From Pontibacter diazotrophicus (lineage in GTDB: Bacteria; Bacteroidota; Bacteroidia; Cytophagales; Hymenobacteraceae), in contig NZ_QRGR01000008.1 of NCBI RefSeq assembly GCF_003367245.1, positions 124,001 through 188,000 on the forward strand: a DNA stretch of 64,000 bases. Reading direction: 5' to 3'. The translations under genes were made by a program, and so were the position numbers. Below the pieces are notes generated by a model. That model saw nothing but the letters and a program-made list of their open reading frames with translations, was not told where the DNA came from and searched no databases. Shown here piece after piece: positions 25,408 to 32,241 of this stretch; within the stretch, counting starts at the first letter, position 1, and every line of letters begins with the position of its first letter.

Positions 25408-25415
25408 CAAATATA
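25408..25415 (-). promoter_or_regulatory. Promoter -7 box of purN-purH
   Basis: TATATTTG on the minus strand is an exact TAnnTTTG match. Transcription would start near 25401, giving a leader of about 17 nt to the TTG start codon. No clear TTG upstream element is present. Confidence 0.5.
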
Positions 25416-25496
25416 GCGGGTTTGCCTGTAGAAGCCAGCACGTACAGCTAATATTATGTAGGGGAGTAGCGCAAGAAGGTTTTTCCTGGATGTAAG

Positions 25497-25574
25497 AACC
25501 CACCCCTACCCCTCCGAGGAGGGGAATATTTTGCTCTTGCAGAAATTCCCCTCTAGGGAAGCGCAGGGGTGGGT
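25497..25574. repeat. G/C-skewed repeat, copy 2, in an inverted pair
   Basis: 25497-25524 is the exact reverse complement of 11530-11557. It is followed after about 20 bp by a diverged copy in the opposite orientation (TTCCCCTCTAGGGAAG then CAGGGGTGGGT, ending 25574). The two face each other and could form a long stem with ACCCACCCCT/AGGGGTGGGT ends. It occupies the purN-menB spacer. Confidence 0.7.
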
Positions 25575-25644
25575 AAAAAGTGCTTTAAACAAAGAACTCT
25601 TTGCTATCACGCCTCTTCATCGAAACCTCTATAAGATGGTTGCT

Positions 25645-26487
25645 CTACGGAATCCACTTAATATCCTTGAAATTCGGCTTCCGCTTCTCTAAGAACGCAT
25701 TGCGGCCTTCTTTGGCTTCCTCGGTCATATATGTCAGGCGGGTAGCTTCACCGGCGAATATCTGCTGGCCTACCATGCCGTCGTCGGTGGCGTTGAAGGC
25801 GAACTTGAGCATTTTGATGGAGGTAGGGGATTTCTCCAGTATTTCCTGCGCCCAGTCGTATGCAGTATCTTCCAGTTCTTCATGCGGAATCACGGCGTTC
25901 ACCATGCCCATGTCGTAGGCATCCTGTGCGGAGTAGTTTCTGCCCAGGAAGAAGATTTCGCGGGCGCGCTTCTGGCCAACCATCTTCGCCAGGTAAGCAG
26001 AACCGTAGCCGCCATCAAAGCTGGTTACGTCGGCATCTGTTTGCTTGAAAATGGCATGCTCTTTACTTGCTAGCGTCAGGTCGCATACCACATGCAAACT
26101 GTGGCCGCCGCCCACAGCCCAGCCAGGTACTACGGCAATCACCACCTTGGGCATAAAGCGAATCAGGCGCTGCACTTCCAGAATGTTCAGGCGTGGCATT
26201 CCTTCTTCATCTACATAACCCTGGTGGCCGCGGGCATTCTGGTCGCCCCCACTACAGAAGGAGTAAACCCCATCTTTGGTGGAAGGGCCTTCGGCCGAAA
26301 GCAACACAACGCCAATAGAGGTGTCTTCGCGGGCATCCAGGAATGCCTCAAAAAGCTCTGCCACGGTTTTGGGACGAAAGGCATTGCGCACGTTTGGCCG
26401 GTTAAAGGCAATGCGGGCAACGCCGTCTGACTTCTGATAGGTGATATCCTGATATTCTTTTACGGTTTTCCAATTTGCTTTACTCAT
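25645..26487 (-). CDS. menB: 1,4-dihydroxy-2-naphthoyl-CoA synthase
   Basis: 280 aa crotonase-fold enzyme. MenB hallmarks: FNRPNVRNAFRPKTV, SGGDQNARG, AVVPGWAVGGGHSLHVVCDLTLAS (read as shorter motifs), QTDADVTSFDGGYGSAYLA and the C-terminal FLEKRKPNFKDIKWIP. It closes the second ring in menaquinone synthesis (o-succinylbenzoyl-CoA to DHNA-CoA). No other men gene is adjacent; the UbiA at 28598 is of a different subgroup. Confidence 0.96.
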   Translation of the reverse strand: MSKANWKTVKEYQDITYQKSDGVARIAFNRPNVRNAFRPKTVAELFEAFLDAREDTSIGVVLLSAEGPSTKDGVYSFCSGGDQNARGHQGYVDEEGMPRLNILEVQRLIRFMPKVVIAVVPGWAVGGGHSLHVVCDLTLASKEHAIFKQTDADVTSFDGGYGSAYLAKMVGQKRAREIFFLGRNYSAQDAYDMGMVNAVIPHEELEDTAYDWAQEILEKSPTSIKMLKFAFNATDDGMVGQQIFAGEATRLTYMTEEAKEGRNAFLEKRKPNFKDIKWIP

Positions 26488-26590
26488 ATTTCTTCTTTTG
26501 AGGTAAAATCACGTGAGGTAAAATTACGGCTTTTGCCCTTCACCGCATAAGGCAGCAAAGGCTCTTTTCCTTTAGAAATCGCTTTAATAC

Positions 26591-27172
26591 TTAGCTTGTG
26601 AGCGGAAAGGTGTCTACTTCCTTTACTGCTCCTGTCGGTAAACCGTTGAGCAGAATGGCGCCAATACGCACCCTGACCAGGCGCAGGGTCGGAAAGCCAA
26701 CGGCTGCAGTCATCTTTCTTACCTGCCTGTACTTGCCCTCTGTCAGTGTGATGGATACCCAACTGGTTGGGCCGTGCCTGTCGTCTCTTACTCTCCGGCT
26801 TCGCTCCGGAAAGCCTGGGTCCTGTTTCAGTATACTTGCCACACAAGGTTTGGTGACATAGTGCACTCCCTCTATACTGACTTCCACACCTTGCTGTAGC
26901 TTTGCAATGGCTTCGTCGATTATTACCCCGTCAACCTGCGCATAATACTCCTTCTCTATTTTGCTGCTGCGGACATACTCGCTCACTTTTCCGTCGGTGG
27001 TGAGCAGGAGCAGCCCTTCGCTGTCTTCATCTAAACGGCCAATCGCCATGGTGCCATCCGGGAAATCATATAACTCCGTCAGCACTCTTTTCTTTTTCTG
27101 CTTTTTAGGGTCGCTCACAAACTGGCTGAGGTAGCCATAGGGTTTATGTATGATGAAGTGCCGGTGTGTCAT
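26591..27172 (-). CDS. 23S rRNA pseudouridine synthase, RsuA/RluE type
   Basis: 193 aa. Catalytic Asp in GRLDEDSEGLLLLTTDG, substrate-loop motif KEYYAQV, and the C-terminal EGKYRQVRKM and LVRVRIG motifs of the RsuA/RluB/E/F family. It starts directly at the catalytic domain (MTHRHFIIHKPYGYLSQF), with no S4 domain, which is the RluE layout; RluE modifies 23S rRNA in E. coli. The exact site is an inference. Confidence 0.88.
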   Translation of the reverse strand: MTHRHFIIHKPYGYLSQFVSDPKKQKKKRVLTELYDFPDGTMAIGRLDEDSEGLLLLTTDGKVSEYVRSSKIEKEYYAQVDGVIIDEAIAKLQQGVEVSIEGVHYVTKPCVASILKQDPGFPERSRRVRDDRHGPTSWVSITLTEGKYRQVRKMTAAVGFPTLRLVRVRIGAILLNGLPTGAVKEVDTFPLTS

Positions 27173-27217
27173 GAAGGGCGCGGTGCAGGGTATAAACTCG
27201 AAGGACTTTGGAGCTTT

Positions 27218-27715
27218 TTACTTTCGCTTTGCCTTCAGTGACCAGGTATAGCGGAATTCGGCTACCTGGTCTCCGTTTTCGTCTGTGCCTGTGCTGGTGG
27301 CTATCACTGTTACACCCTCTCCGGTGGCTTTGGTTTGCTCAATGGCTGCGTATATCTGTTCCCCATCCTGGCAGGTAAAGAAAATTTTACCCACGGATTT
27401 CTTTGTGAAATCAGCCTCCATGTGCACCACCAACATCGAAACAGCCGGGGTAGACTTATGTACATGCATCATGCACAGCACTCCTGTGGAAAGTTCGGCA
27501 GCCATGCTGAGGCAGGCGAAGTAAATAGAGTTAAAAGGGTTCTTGTTTAGGTATTTGTACGGTATGCTAACGGTGGCTGCCTCGTGGGTGAGGGAGGTAA
27601 CGCGCAGGTCAGCCATATAGGCCATGGGTAGCCGGGCCAGCATAAACAAACGAAATTTAACCGGCGAAGAAACCAGTTCTCTGAAAGCGGCAGCATTGTC
27701 TGTCTGGCGGGCCAT
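27218..27715 (-). CDS. Hot-dog-fold protein, DUF4442/YiiD-C thioesterase-like
   Basis: 165 aa. The central helix with NPFNSIYFACLSMAAELSTG and the strand pairs SMLVVHMEADFTKKS and GVTVIATSTGTDENGDQVAEF fit a hot-dog acyl-CoA thioesterase-like domain (DUF4442). A catalytic role is not certain because the family is mostly uncharacterised. It lies 45 bp upstream of the pseudouridine synthase in the same direction. Confidence 0.75.
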   Translation of the reverse strand: MARQTDNAAAFRELVSSPVKFRLFMLARLPMAYMADLRVTSLTHEAATVSIPYKYLNKNPFNSIYFACLSMAAELSTGVLCMMHVHKSTPAVSMLVVHMEADFTKKSVGKIFFTCQDGEQIYAAIEQTKATGEGVTVIATSTGTDENGDQVAEFRYTWSLKAKRK

Positions 27716-27769
27716 GGCAAAGTATCTTTTTCGTTAACGTATAATCAAATTACGTGTACAGGCGCTGAG

Positions 27770-28219
27770 TTAGCTACTGACCTCCTCACAGGTGCTGCAG
27801 ATTCCCTGAGCCGAAAAGTGCAGGCTGTCCACCCGGTAACCTGAAGGTAAAGATAAGGACGGAATATTGACTTCGTTCAGGCAGAACGTCTGGCCGCAGG
27901 CAGTGCAGTTAAAATGCATATGGTTATCATGGTGCTGCTGCTGGTTACAGGCCTCCTGGCAGAGGGCGTATTTCACAGCCCCGCTTACATCATTTATACT
28001 ATGCACCAGCCCTTTCTCCTCAAAAGAGTGAAGGGTTCGGTAGAGGGTAACGCGGTCATACTTATCCCCCAGTTGTTTCTCTATGTCTGAGTGCGCCAAT
28101 GCGCTCTTGTTATGCAGCAGCAGGGCCAGTACCTCTAGCCGGCAACCGGTTTTGCGGAGCGCGTACTGCTGCAGCAATTCCTTTGTCTTCTCTGTTGTTT
28201 CGGTGTGGGGCTTTACCAT
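27770..28219 (-). CDS. Fur-family metalloregulator
   Basis: 149 aa. A winged-helix domain (residues about 15-85; KYDRVTLYRTLHSFEEKGLV is the recognition helix region) precedes a dimerisation domain with a His-rich metal site (QQQHHDNHMHFNCTACG) and two CxxC pairs (CTAC, CSTC) for structural zinc. Fur, Zur and PerR cannot be told apart safely; the two CxxC pairs fit Fur/Zur/PerR alike. A TATATTTG box ends 7 nt before the ATG, implying a leaderless or nearly leaderless mRNA. Confidence 0.9.
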   Translation of the reverse strand: MVKPHTETTEKTKELLQQYALRKTGCRLEVLALLLHNKSALAHSDIEKQLGDKYDRVTLYRTLHSFEEKGLVHSINDVSGAVKYALCQEACNQQQHHDNHMHFNCTACGQTFCLNEVNIPSLSLPSGYRVDSLHFSAQGICSTCEEVSS

Positions 28220-28226
28220 AGACTTG

Positions 28227-28234
28227 CAAATATA
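28227..28234 (-). promoter_or_regulatory. -7 box directly before the Fur-family gene
   Basis: TATATTTG on the minus strand, exact TAnnTTTG. Only 7 nt separate it from the ATG at 28219, which is about the usual distance from box to transcription start. Confidence 0.5.
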
Positions 28235-28480
28235 CGTTATAACACGGAATCTGTAGAGTTTGGATTCAAAACGGTGACTGCTAAGAACCTCTGCTACTGC
28301 AGTACGTATATATAGCCATAGTGATATTCTTTTTGCAGCATTCTTATGGTTGCACTGTTCGCATACACCATACGGCAGTAGCAGGAGTGGAGATGCCTTT
28401 GGGTAGAAACCGGAGAAATTGAAAAGTTAAAGCAGCAATAGAAACAGCCAGAGATGGCTGCCGCAGATGTCTTTGTTATC

Positions 28481-28599
28481 GTTCAGGCTTAGCCTTGATG
28501 TAGCGAATAGAACCACCTGATGATGAGATGCCGCCCTTACCCTAATCTTATACCCTATTAGTCATGCTAAGCCTGAAGCCTTCGGTTTCAGGCTTTTTT
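28481..28599 (+). ncRNA. Candidate structured RNA with its own terminator
   Basis: On the plus strand, with no gene in that direction, a TGTCTTTG box (28468-28475, one mismatch to TAnnTTTG) is followed by TTCAGGCTTAGC (28482-28493). This pairs perfectly with GCTAAGCCTGAA (28566-28577), closing a domain of about 96 nt. The 3' arm is shared with a terminator hairpin (AAGCCTGAA 28569-28577 / TTCAGGCTT 28587-28595) followed by T-run. A closed stem overlapping the terminator is typical of small RNAs such as 6S-like RNAs; the family is not recognised. The T-run overlaps the stop codon of the convergent UbiA gene. Confidence 0.5.
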
Positions 28600-29440
28600 A
28601 TACCCACAGCATCGATAGGATGCCCATCAGCATGATAAGTTTGTTGAGGTTGCTCAGGTAGCTGAAGTCAGCTTTACGATCTGCCCGGACGAGCTTTACC
28701 ACCATCCAGATGCTGGGAGCCAGCACCAGCAGCAGCATATAAATGTCAAAAATGAGCGGCGTGGAGGGGTGCAGGATAGCAGCTATCAAAACAGCCTGAA
28801 AGATGGCGATCAGAGGGTATAATACATACTTCGCTCCCCGCATGCCCGCCACGATGGGCAGGGTGCGGCAATCGAAAGTAGCGTCTCCTTTCATATCCTC
28901 TATGTCTTTGATTATCTCCCGGATGAGCGAAATCAGGAAGGCGAACAACGCGTAACCCAGCGTGGTTTTGTTCAGCATGTCGTTGTACACGGCGACCACT
29001 AAAAGCATAGAGGCTGATAGCAGCGCAATGGCAATGTTGCCGATGAGGAGCAGCTTCTTTAGCCTGGCAGAATACCCCCACAGCAGCAATACCGCCCCGA
29101 GATTTATCAACCCGACCCGCACCATTAATAGCGTTCCGACAGCTACACCCACAAAAGACAGTATCAGGTGTGCAAACATAGCCCGTCGCCTTCGGATAAT
29201 GCGGCCTACCAGCAGCCGCTCCGGCTTATTAATGGCATCTATTTTTACATCATAGTAATCGTTGATGATATAACCGGCCGCTGCAATGCATACGGTAGAG
29301 AAGGTGAGGGCGAGGAAGCCCGGCTCCAGCACTTTGGCCCAGTTTACCCCCGCTGCCAAAAGACAGGCCTGCACCAACGCCTGGCTCAGCACAACCAGCA
29401 CCAGGTTCCGGGCGCGTATCAGGGTTAAAAAAGGCTTCAT
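28598..29440 (-). CDS. UbiA-family prenyltransferase, GGGP-geranylgeranyltransferase-like
   Basis: 280 aa with about eight membrane helices. Two Asp-rich motifs bind prenyl diphosphate: NDYYDVKIDAINKPER (first) and DIEDMKGD (second). The sequence pattern and the setting beside kdsC and a DUF2520 gene match the Bacteroidota proteins named geranylgeranylglycerol-phosphate geranylgeranyltransferase; the true lipid substrate in bacteria is uncertain. The leader right before the ATG is CCTCACCCATAC, complementary to the RNA segment at 48264. Confidence 0.85.
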   Translation of the reverse strand: MKPFLTLIRARNLVLVVLSQALVQACLLAAGVNWAKVLEPGFLALTFSTVCIAAAGYIINDYYDVKIDAINKPERLLVGRIIRRRRAMFAHLILSFVGVAVGTLLMVRVGLINLGAVLLLWGYSARLKKLLLIGNIAIALLSASMLLVVAVYNDMLNKTTLGYALFAFLISLIREIIKDIEDMKGDATFDCRTLPIVAGMRGAKYVLYPLIAIFQAVLIAAILHPSTPLIFDIYMLLLVLAPSIWMVVKLVRADRKADFSYLSNLNKLIMLMGILSMLWV

Positions 29441-29496
29441 GTATGGGTGAGGAATAGCTGGGGTAAAGGTACGGCGGCAAGTGCAAAAGGCAATAA

Positions 29497-29522
29497 AAAA
29501 GCCCCTTGTGCAAGGGGCTTTT
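29497..29522 (-). terminator. Terminator of the cold shock gene
   Basis: Arms AAAAGCCCCTTG (29497-29508) / CAAGGGGCTTTT (29511-29522), 26 bp past the stop, with T-run in the minus direction. Confidence 0.85.
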
Positions 29523-29547
29523 CCTGTTACGGCTGAAGTAAACAGTG

Positions 29548-29742
29548 TTAGATTCTTTTCACGTTTACAGCGTTAATTCCTTTTTTACCTTCCTGAGTGT
29601 CGAACTCTACAAGGTCATGCTGCTGAATGTCAACGCCATTCAGGCCGCTTGCATGCACGAAGAAATCTTCATTTGTCTCGTCTTCAGTTATAAACCCATA
29701 ACCTTTTGACTCAATAAAAAACTTTACTTTACCTGTCTTCAT
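29548..29742 (-). CDS. Cold shock domain protein (CspA family)
   Basis: 64 aa, a single OB-fold. RNP1 is KGYGFIT and RNP2 is DFFVHAS; it begins MKTGKVKFFIESKGYG and ends GINAVNVKRI. It is an RNA chaperone, by family. It is monocistronic with a terminator. The 147-bp leader (29743-29889) is very AT-rich, as is common for cold-shock mRNAs whose leader structure tunes translation; no specific box was identified there. Confidence 0.95.
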   Translation of the reverse strand: MKTGKVKFFIESKGYGFITEDETNEDFFVHASGLNGVDIQQHDLVEFDTQEGKKGINAVNVKRI

Positions 29743-29889
29743 AAAAATTAATAATTATTTGGGTAATTAAACTGCACGTAAACTAAAAAATAATTTCAAT
29801 ATATACAATAGACTATTAAAAGAAATCTGCTATTTAATTGAAAAAAAAGTATATATACGTACTTCTTACTACCCGATCAGCGGTATTAC

Positions 29890-30387
29890 TTACCAGGTAT
29901 CCTGCGCTTTCATGATCTTCTCGATCAGTTCCCGCACAGCACCACGGCCTCCTTTTCTAGTAGAAATAAACGTGCTGATCTCTTTGATATCGTCAGCGGC
30001 ATCGGCCGGGCAGGCGCGCAGGCCACAGCGTTGCATCACCTCAAAGTCCGGCATGTCGTCGCCCATATAGGCTACGGTGGCCGGATGGATGCCCTGCATG
30101 TAAACGTAGTTCTCGTAGGTTTCTACCTTTTCCTCTACGCCCATAAAAATATCCTCAATGCTTAACTGTTCAAGTCGCTTGCGTACGCCCGGTTCGTTTT
30201 TACCTGTTATGATAGCCACGCGATATCCCTGCTGTATCGCGTGTTTAATGGCAAAGCCATCTTTAATGTTGAAGGCGCGCACCTGCTCCCCGTCTGCAAA
30301 GCAGTACAGCAGGCCGTCTGTCAGGACACCATCCACATCAAAAATAAAGGTGTTGATGCGGGTAAGATCTGTTTGAGTAATGGACAT
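29890..30387 (-). CDS. kdsC: 3-deoxy-D-manno-octulosonate 8-phosphate phosphatase
   Basis: 165 aa, HAD subfamily IIIA. Nucleophile motif DVDGVLTDG, motif II IITGK, motif IV YMGDDMPDFEVM, and the GRGAVRELIE C-terminus of KdsC-type enzymes. It dephosphorylates KDO 8-phosphate for lipopolysaccharide core synthesis. The DUF2520/kdsC/UbiA neighbourhood is typical for Bacteroidota, here with csp, iscX and a ferredoxin interposed. Confidence 0.93.
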   Translation of the reverse strand: MSITQTDLTRINTFIFDVDGVLTDGLLYCFADGEQVRAFNIKDGFAIKHAIQQGYRVAIITGKNEPGVRKRLEQLSIEDIFMGVEEKVETYENYVYMQGIHPATVAYMGDDMPDFEVMQRCGLRACPADAADDIKEISTFISTRKGGRGAVRELIEKIMKAQDTW

Positions 30388-30482
30388 GGTTAGATAAAAG
30401 ACAAAGGTTTAATAGATATTAGCATTAGCCACGGCACTACCAAAACTGTTAAAGTGGATCGTGGATGCTTTTAAAAAAGAAA

Positions 30483-30510
30483 AAAGGTCCTTCTATTCAG
30501 AAGAACCTTT
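30483..30510 (-). terminator. Terminator of the ferredoxin-iscX unit
   Basis: AAAGGT-CTTCT paired with AGAAG-ACCTTT, one internal mismatch; T-rich in the minus direction after the stem. It lies 50 bp past the iscX stop. Confidence 0.65.
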
Positions 30511-30559
30511 AAAAGTATCAAAATATAATGTGTTTAGCCTATCTGGCTGTTGAAAAAGC

Positions 30560-30802
30560 TTAGTCCTGGTTGTCGCGCCACTCGTATACCCAGGCGGCCT
30601 GTATCTGCTCCAGGTGGCCTTCGTTAGCCTGCTCGCGCGTGCCTTCAAAGTTTGGCAAAGACAGTACCCAGTCCAGTAACTCTGTGAAGCGGATGCGGTA
30701 GATTTTTGATTCTGTGAAATCATCACCGAATTTCTCGTACAACGCCATGGCAATGTCTTCGTAATCGTTCCAGTGTATTGGTGGCTCGTAGCTCTTATTC
30801 AT
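30560..30802 (-). CDS. iscX: Fe-S cluster assembly adaptor IscX
   Basis: 80 aa, slightly longer than the E. coli protein. The signature is clear: IHWNDYEDIAMALYEKF, RIRFTELLDWVLSLPNF and the C-terminal EGHLEQIQAAWVYEW. IscX is an acidic helical regulator that binds IscS and iron in the ISC pathway. It follows the ferredoxin gene, as at the end of proteobacterial isc operons, but the rest of isc is not in this window. The spacer 30803-30886 has a TTATCAATTA-type low-complexity repeat. Confidence 0.93.
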   Translation of the reverse strand: MNKSYEPPIHWNDYEDIAMALYEKFGDDFTESKIYRIRFTELLDWVLSLPNFEGTREQANEGHLEQIQAAWVYEWRDNQD

Positions 30803-30886
30803 ATCTTTTCATTTATCAATTATCAATTAACATTTATCAGCTTACTATATATGAAGAGACCTGATAAATGACCAATGTTAAACGTT

Positions 30887-31216
30887 TTAGTGTCCCAGGA
30901 AATCCTGTTCCGGAATGGTGATTACAACGTCTTCGTTGCCTTGTACCACGCATTGGCAGCCCAAACGGGAATTAATGCGCGGGTCCACAGCACGATCAAT
31001 ATAGTCTTCCTCCTTATCAGAAATCTCCGGCAGATCATCCATGCCAGCCTCTACGTACACATGGCAGGTACTGCAGCCGCACACACCGCCGCAGTTGTGT
31101 TGTAGTTTTATATCATTGTTCAAGGCTACATCCAGTACCGATTCTCCCTCCACAGCAGGATGGGTTGCATCTGGCGAACCGTCAGCAAACTTAAAGGTTA
31201 TATTTACAACTTTCAT
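30887..31216 (-). CDS. fdx: 2Fe-2S ferredoxin (ISC/adrenodoxin type)
   Basis: 109 aa from Met at 31216 (MKVVNITFKFADG); a longer frame to 31270 is unlikely. Cluster ligands are in HNCGGVCGCSTCHVY (C-x5-C-x2-C) with the fourth Cys in RLGCQC. The acidic stretch DDLPEISDKEEDYID is typical for adrenodoxin-like ferredoxins. It would supply electrons for Fe-S cluster assembly. It is followed by iscX with 84 bp between. Confidence 0.9.
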   Translation of the reverse strand: MKVVNITFKFADGSPDATHPAVEGESVLDVALNNDIKLQHNCGGVCGCSTCHVYVEAGMDDLPEISDKEEDYIDRAVDPRINSRLGCQCVVQGNEDVVITIPEQDFLGH

Positions 31217-31323
31217 TTCTTCTATCTCTGTTTTGAAGGTGCAATTTACAAAGGCCATCAGCCGAATCAAAACAGGCGGCTGATGTTGACCATGTTACTT
31301 AAACCAGAGAAAGCCCATTTTGG

Positions 31324-32142
31324 TTAGCCCTGATTTGCCTTGGCGTCTCCGTTAGGTGCCTGCGTCTGTATACTTCGTGAAAGCTGTTGGTACAGCAATG
31401 CATATCCTGGGTGCTGCTGCAGCAGTTGCAGGTGTGCCTGCAATACGTTTTCGTCGCCTCGTATGGCAGGGCCTGTCTGCACCGCGAAAGGGTTCTGCTG
31501 AGCAGCTTTTGCCACAGTTTCCTCTATGAGGGGCTGAAGCAACTGCTCTGGCAGGTTTGCCTCTTGCAGTATTTGTTGGCTGATGCCCAGCAGGTGATTG
31601 GTGAAGTTGCAGGCGAAGACTGCCGCCAGATGCAGCTGCTTTCTGGCCTCAGATGATACCGTATGCACCTGGCTGCTGATACTTCTTGCCAAAGCCTCTA
31701 TTTGCTGCAGTGTGTCCTCATCCCAGGCCTCTACCAGCAGCGGCACCTGTGCCAAGTCAAGGGATTTGCTTTTAGAGAATGTCTGCAAGGGGTAAAACAC
31801 ACCTGTACGCGCTCCTTCTATGGACTGCAACAGCGTGAGCGGCTGTGAGCCGGAGGTATGCACTACCAGGGTGCCGGGAGCTACTTTTAAAGCGGCGGCT
31901 ACCTCAGCAAGGGCAGCATCCGGAACAGAGATAAAGACTACATCCAGTGTGAGGTCCTTAAAATCAGGCGTGGCGATGGGCTGCGCCTGTGGCAGTTTGC
32001 TGGCTAAGGCCTCGCGGGAAGTGCGGCTGCGGCTGTAAACTGCCTTTATTTCGTGCCCGGCGGCGGCGAGTGCCTGTGCCAGGTGCCAGGCCACGTTGCC
32101 TGCGCCCACAAAAGCGATGCGCTTCTTTTGAATTAATTTCAT
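31324..32142 (-). CDS. Rossmann-fold plus DUF2520 domain protein
   Basis: 272 aa. An N-terminal NAD(P)-binding motif (AFVGAGNVAWHLAQAL, GxGxxA-like) is followed by a beta-hydroxyacid-dehydrogenase-like body (VVHTSGSQPL; GVFYPLQTFSK) and the helical DUF2520 domain (HLAAVFACNFTNHLL). The reaction is not established. In Bacteroidota it is regularly near kdsC, as here, which suggests but does not prove an envelope-related role. Confidence 0.88.
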   Translation of the reverse strand: MKLIQKKRIAFVGAGNVAWHLAQALAAAGHEIKAVYSRSRTSREALASKLPQAQPIATPDFKDLTLDVVFISVPDAALAEVAAALKVAPGTLVVHTSGSQPLTLLQSIEGARTGVFYPLQTFSKSKSLDLAQVPLLVEAWDEDTLQQIEALARSISSQVHTVSSEARKQLHLAAVFACNFTNHLLGISQQILQEANLPEQLLQPLIEETVAKAAQQNPFAVQTGPAIRGDENVLQAHLQLLQQHPGYALLYQQLSRSIQTQAPNGDAKANQG

Positions 32143-32190
32143 ACACCGACAAAATTAGAAGGTATTCTGCATACAACCCACGCTAAAATC

Positions 32191-32221
32191 AAAAAGCCTT
32201 TGCTATGGGCAAAGGCTTTTT
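32191..32221 (-). terminator. Terminator of the ccm operon
   Basis: Perfect 13-bp arms AAAAAGCCTTTGC (32191-32203) / GCAAAGGCTTTTT (32209-32221), 20 bp past the ccmF stop. Confidence 0.85.
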
Positions 32222-32241
32222 GAATGATGACAGAGGCAGGA

